DNA of 13,429 bases from Candidatus Woesearchaeota archaeon (GTDB lineage: Archaea; Nanobdellota; Nanobdellia; Woesearchaeales; WJKL01). Both the position numbers and the translations under genes were made by a program. Where the stretch lies: NCBI GenBank assembly GCA_019322455.1, contig JAHWIT010000026.1:1-13429 (forward strand). Direction: 5' to 3'. Below, piece by piece: positions 10,483-13,429 of the stretch (position 1 is its first letter; each line of letters opens with the position of its first letter). The notes under the pieces were generated by a model that was given only the letters and a program-made list of their open reading frames with translations, had not been told where the DNA came from and made no database searches.

Positions 10483-13413
10483 TTATGCAGCTTGTTTATA
10501 AGAAAGTCCTGCATCAGACATTCTATTTAATTTTTTAATTTGAGGTTCTGTTACTCTTCCCTGGTTTTCATAGGCTTCTATAAGGTTTATTAGTACTACT
10601 TTTTCAAGTGGATCTTTTTCTGATTTAATGCCTGTATATTCAAGCACTTTTTTAGTATCTGATTCTTGTAACATAGTTGCAGGCAGCATTTTCTTTACTT
10701 TTACTTTTGTTTCAGACTGAGCCCATAGATGTTCATATTGAAGCTTAGATTTTTGCTCATCAACTACTTGATCTACAATAGGCTGGCTGAATCCAAACCA
10801 ACCATATATTACTGTTTCTGCATGGCTGTCATCTTTTATATTTTCAATAAACATTTTTTCTTTTGCTGCTTTTAATAAGGAATCATACAATCTTAATTTA
10901 TACTTGCTTCTCTCTAATGTATCTTCAAGCTTTGACATATCTGTCTGCCTTATATCTCCCTGCACTTGGAGCATTTCTTTTGATATCTCTGAATATGCAC
11001 TCATAATATCTAACTGCATTGAAGTTATTTCATTTTCAATCTGTTTTTTTAAAGCAAGATATTTTTTAACTGGATCAGGAACTTCTTGTTTAGGCTGTTC
11101 TTGTTGAGTTTGTTTTTGTTGTTCAGTTTCTTTTGGTTTTTGTTGAGCTTGTTCTTGTGTTTTATCTTTGCTTTCTGTTTCAGCATCTTTTTTAGTTTCT
11201 GCTGGAGTTTCTTTAGGTTGTTGTGTTTCATCTCCTTTTGCTTTATCTTCTTTATCCTGATCTTTTCCTTCAATCATATTTCTTAATTTATCTACATCTG
11301 CTACAATATTAGGATATTTTTCTTCTAATGTTTTTTTCTTATCTTTTTGAGCTGCGTGCTGATCAGCTTTTTGTTTCTGCTGAGCTTCTTCTTGATAGCT
11401 TTCTATTTTACCTATTCTTCTAGAAAGATCACATACTGCTTGTGTTACTTCATCTTGGAATCCATTATCTTGGACAGCTGGCTGTGGCTGAGTGTAAACT
11501 GGCTGTGGCTGGGTGTATATAGGCTGTTGTGCATAACTTTGTCCAATTGAGTTAAGCTTTCTTGATATTTCATCTAATGAATCTAATATTGATTTGTTAG
11601 TTCTGTATATTTTGTCTAGATCTTCTTGAGTTGCACAGTCTAGTTTTTTAAGCATCTTATTTATATCATCTTTGTCAAGAGAAGATATTCCTTTAAGCTT
11701 TTCAGCAAGAAGCTCTTCTAGATCTTGTTTTTTGATATAAGGAAGGTCTTTTAGTTTTTCAGTTAGCAACTGCTCTAATTCTGTTTTGTTTATATTAGAA
11801 GGCAAGTTTTTAAGTTTTTCATCAATAATTTCTTTTAGATCATCTTTACTTATTGGATTAGGTAAGTTTGTTAATTTTCCATTAAATATATTTTCTAAGT
11901 CATCTTTTGAAGCATAATTTTTTAGCTGTTCAACAATATATGTTTTTATTTCTCCTGTTTTTTCTGCAATAGCTGTGTTTAGATTTCCAAAGCTCTTAAC
12001 AGCTTCTGTGTATTTATCATTTATTAATTGTGTTAAATCATTATAATTTAATCCACTAATTTCTCCTTCTATTTTGCTTATTGTTCCAGCCATTCCGCTG
12101 AGAGTTGCAATTACAGCTGAGCTATCATTAGCTAGTCCATCAACTTTGCCTTTTACTTGGCCTAATACTGCAGCAATATTAGTTAAGGGTGTAATTAATT
12201 GACTGTAATTAGGTTTTACAGCATCAATCTTTTTTTCTATTTTATCAAATTCCTGGTTAAGATATATTCTTAATTGAGCATCAGTATATGGCTTAACTGC
12301 ATCAATCTTTTTTTCTATTTTATCAAATTCTTTACTAAGATATATTCTTAATTGAGCATCATTATACGGCTTAACTGCATCAATCCTTCTTCTTAAATCA
12401 TCAGCTTTTCTATCTATTAAATCTCTCATTGCAATATCTTTTGCATCTATTTTGCTTTTAAGATCAGCAAATCCTTGGTTAACAACTGAACTTAATGTAG
12501 AAGAGATATAAGGTTTGAATGATTTAACTTCTGCATCTAATTGTGTGTAAAGAACTTCTAAATCTCCTAATTTGCTTAAAATAGCTGATTGTCCTTGTCT
12601 TAATTCTGCATGCTGTTCTCTTAGTTCTCTGTGGTCTTGACCAAGTGTTTTATGTTCTGTGCTTAGACCTTTATGTTCATCAATGAGCCTATTTTCAAGT
12701 TTAACTATAGCTATCTGGCCGTTCTTTAGTTCATCTAACTTTTTTAATTCCTTTTCAATATCTCTTAATTTAACATCTATTGAGTTGACTTTTCCTTCTG
12801 TTCTGCTAGTATTTCCTTCAACACTTGCAAGAGTTTTATCCATTGAATCAACTGTATTTTTAACTTGACCAACTCTTTTATAAGTTGCATCTGCTGTTGT
12901 ATCAATTGTGTCAAGTTTATTGTCAATTGTAGTATATTGAGTTTTTATATCTTTAACTGCATCAGAAATTAATGTTTTTAACTGGCTAATATCAGGAGCA
13001 GGCTGATTTTTAATATAAGTAATTATTTCATCTGCTCTTTTATCAACATAGTCTTTTAGATCTTTAACTGTTAATCTTGAAGATGGTTTTTTGGTATCTG
13101 TGCTTTTTTTTGCTTGAACAGGTTTTTTAGAATCTAGATATACATTAATGTTTACATTATTGTTTTCATCTGATTTGCTAGCAACAGTTTTATTTATCAA
13201 ATCAACTAATAATTTTTTTAGTTGATTATCTGTTATAGGTCCATTAACATTTAGATTATTATTGACTATAGGAGAACTATCACTTTGGTCTTGACTTTTT
13301 AATGCATTGATTTCAGCATATAATTTCTTAGCATTTTCTTCTGATATTTCAAATGTGTCTTCAATAATATCTTCAAAGGTTTTAACTATCTTTGCCAGCA
13401 ACAAACTATTCAA
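10483..13413 (-). CDS. Very long coiled-coil repeat protein (start may lie outside the window)
   Basis: At least 976 residues, with no recognised family, signal peptide or membrane span, so presumably cytoplasmic. Regions in order: helical N-terminus (1-40); Asn/Ser-rich linker (41-110); long coiled coil with a seven-residue H-x-x-L repeat (246-279: EHKGL, EHKTL, DHREL, QHAEL). Next come two near-identical 26-residue repeats plus a partial third (344-400, IDAVKPY...EFDKIEKK). Four or so repeats of about 20 residues of the form LEELLAEKLKGI/NLP follow (505-592), then Tyr/Gln/Pro repeats YTQPQP (633-645) and a Gln/Lys/Glu-rich disordered stretch (672-780). A distinct helical C-terminal domain (781-976) contains YGWFGFSQP. 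It resembles a scaffold or filament-forming protein. The TTG at 13413 is preceded by AGAGG, but the frame stays open to the edge. First gene of a pair with the Lys-rich protein. Confidence 0.82.
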   Translation of the reverse strand: MNSLLLAKIVKTFEDIIEDTFEISEENAKKLYAEINALKSQDQSDSSPIVNNNLNVNGPITDNQLKKLLVDLINKTVASKSDENNNVNINVYLDSKKPVQAKKSTDTKKPSSRLTVKDLKDYVDKRADEIITYIKNQPAPDISQLKTLISDAVKDIKTQYTTIDNKLDTIDTTADATYKRVGQVKNTVDSMDKTLASVEGNTSRTEGKVNSIDVKLRDIEKELKKLDELKNGQIAIVKLENRLIDEHKGLSTEHKTLGQDHRELREQHAELRQGQSAILSKLGDLEVLYTQLDAEVKSFKPYISSTLSSVVNQGFADLKSKIDAKDIAMRDLIDRKADDLRRRIDAVKPYNDAQLRIYLSKEFDKIEKKIDAVKPYTDAQLRIYLNQEFDKIEKKIDAVKPNYSQLITPLTNIAAVLGQVKGKVDGLANDSSAVIATLSGMAGTISKIEGEISGLNYNDLTQLINDKYTEAVKSFGNLNTAIAEKTGEIKTYIVEQLKNYASKDDLENIFNGKLTNLPNPISKDDLKEIIDEKLKNLPSNINKTELEQLLTEKLKDLPYIKKQDLEELLAEKLKGISSLDKDDINKMLKKLDCATQEDLDKIYRTNKSILDSLDEISRKLNSIGQSYAQQPIYTQPQPVYTQPQPAVQDNGFQDEVTQAVCDLSRRIGKIESYQEEAQQKQKADQHAAQKDKKKTLEEKYPNIVADVDKLRNMIEGKDQDKEDKAKGDETQQPKETPAETKKDAETESKDKTQEQAQQKPKETEQQKQTQQEQPKQEVPDPVKKYLALKKQIENEITSMQLDIMSAYSEISKEMLQVQGDIRQTDMSKLEDTLERSKYKLRLYDSLLKAAKEKMFIENIKDDSHAETVIYGWFGFSQPIVDQVVDEQKSKLQYEHLWAQSETKVKVKKMLPATMLQESDTKKVLEYTGIKSEKDPLEKVVLINLIEAYENQGRVTEPQIKKLNRMSDAGLSYKQAA
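10494..10502 (-). promoter_or_regulatory. Possible internal TATA box before the Lys-rich helical gene
   Basis: CTTATAAAC lies inside the 3' end of the coiled-coil gene, about 30 bases before the ATG at 10468. It is slightly farther than the usual 26, so it is only a candidate. Confidence 0.35.
12221..12376 (-). repeat. Two tandem 78-bp repeats inside the coiled-coil gene
   Basis: 12221-12298 and 12299-12376 are identical at 72 of 78 bases by my count, and a partial third copy starts at 12377. Each unit encodes 26 residues (IDAVKPYxDAQLRIYLxxEFDKIEKK). The high DNA identity points to recent duplication and possible copy-number variation. Confidence 0.85.
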
Positions 13414-13429
13414 TGTTCCTCTTTTTTCT

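Noticed and set aside
11049..11273. A Lys/Asn-only minus-strand frame (74 codons), and Phe/Leu-rich plus-strand frames nearby (10904-11550)
   Set aside because: These are shifted readings of the Gln/Lys/Glu-rich disordered stretch of the coiled-coil gene; the composition explains them fully.
1..13429. CRISPR array, insertion sequence, integrase, or tRNA/rRNA gene
   Set aside because: No regularly spaced direct repeats, transposase or integrase motifs, or recognisable tRNA/rRNA sequence found by reading.

Overview
The window looks archaeal and most likely comes from a small-genome, AT-rich lineage of the DPANN type (Woesearchaeota- or Pacearchaeota-like). The archaeal assignment rests on an S26B-type signal peptidase with a Ser/His/Asp/Asp set, a type II methionine aminopeptidase, an Ogg2 8-oxoguanine glycosylase ending in lysine, a Bud32 kinase of KEOPS, and TATA boxes centred about 26 bases upstream of most start codons, so that transcripts begin at or next to the ATG. 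Only a few genes carry a Shine-Dalgarno sequence. The DPANN label is an inference from AT content, compactness and protein style.

Layout. 1-369: a gene-free stretch holding a GC-elevated island full of short hairpins. 370-1039: a PIN-domain ribonuclease facing a ribbon-helix-helix (RHH) protein, overlapping tail to tail; the RHH promoter lies in a perfect 30-bp palindrome and 18-bp inverted repeats bracket the pair. 1145-1513: unknown small protein. 1634-3994 (+): signal peptidase, a nucleotidyltransferase/APS-kinase-like fusion, and methionine aminopeptidase, each with its own TATA box. 3991-7980 (-): a small unknown protein with its own palindrome, histidyl-tRNA synthetase carrying an N-terminal RHH domain, a Fic/Doc toxin with an RHH partner, endonuclease III, Ogg2, and an 18-codon CxxC microprotein. 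8067-9098 (+): an exported or lipoprotein-like protein. 9095-13413 (-): Bud32, a Lys-rich helical protein, and a very long coiled-coil protein whose true start may lie beyond the right edge.

How the genes relate. There are two toxin-antitoxin-like modules, both with RHH partners. Two base-excision-repair glycosylases are neighbours, separated by interlocking inverted repeats, with the nth TATA box in the loop of the first pair. Translation and protein maturation are represented by HisRS, MetAP, signal peptidase and Bud32.

The most unusual single observation is the RHH DNA-binding domain fused to a complete HisRS, with repeated GTAAT motifs between its TATA box and start codon. This suggests a synthetase that regulates its own promoter. 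The coiled-coil/Lys-rich gene pair at the right end is the least explained part of the window.
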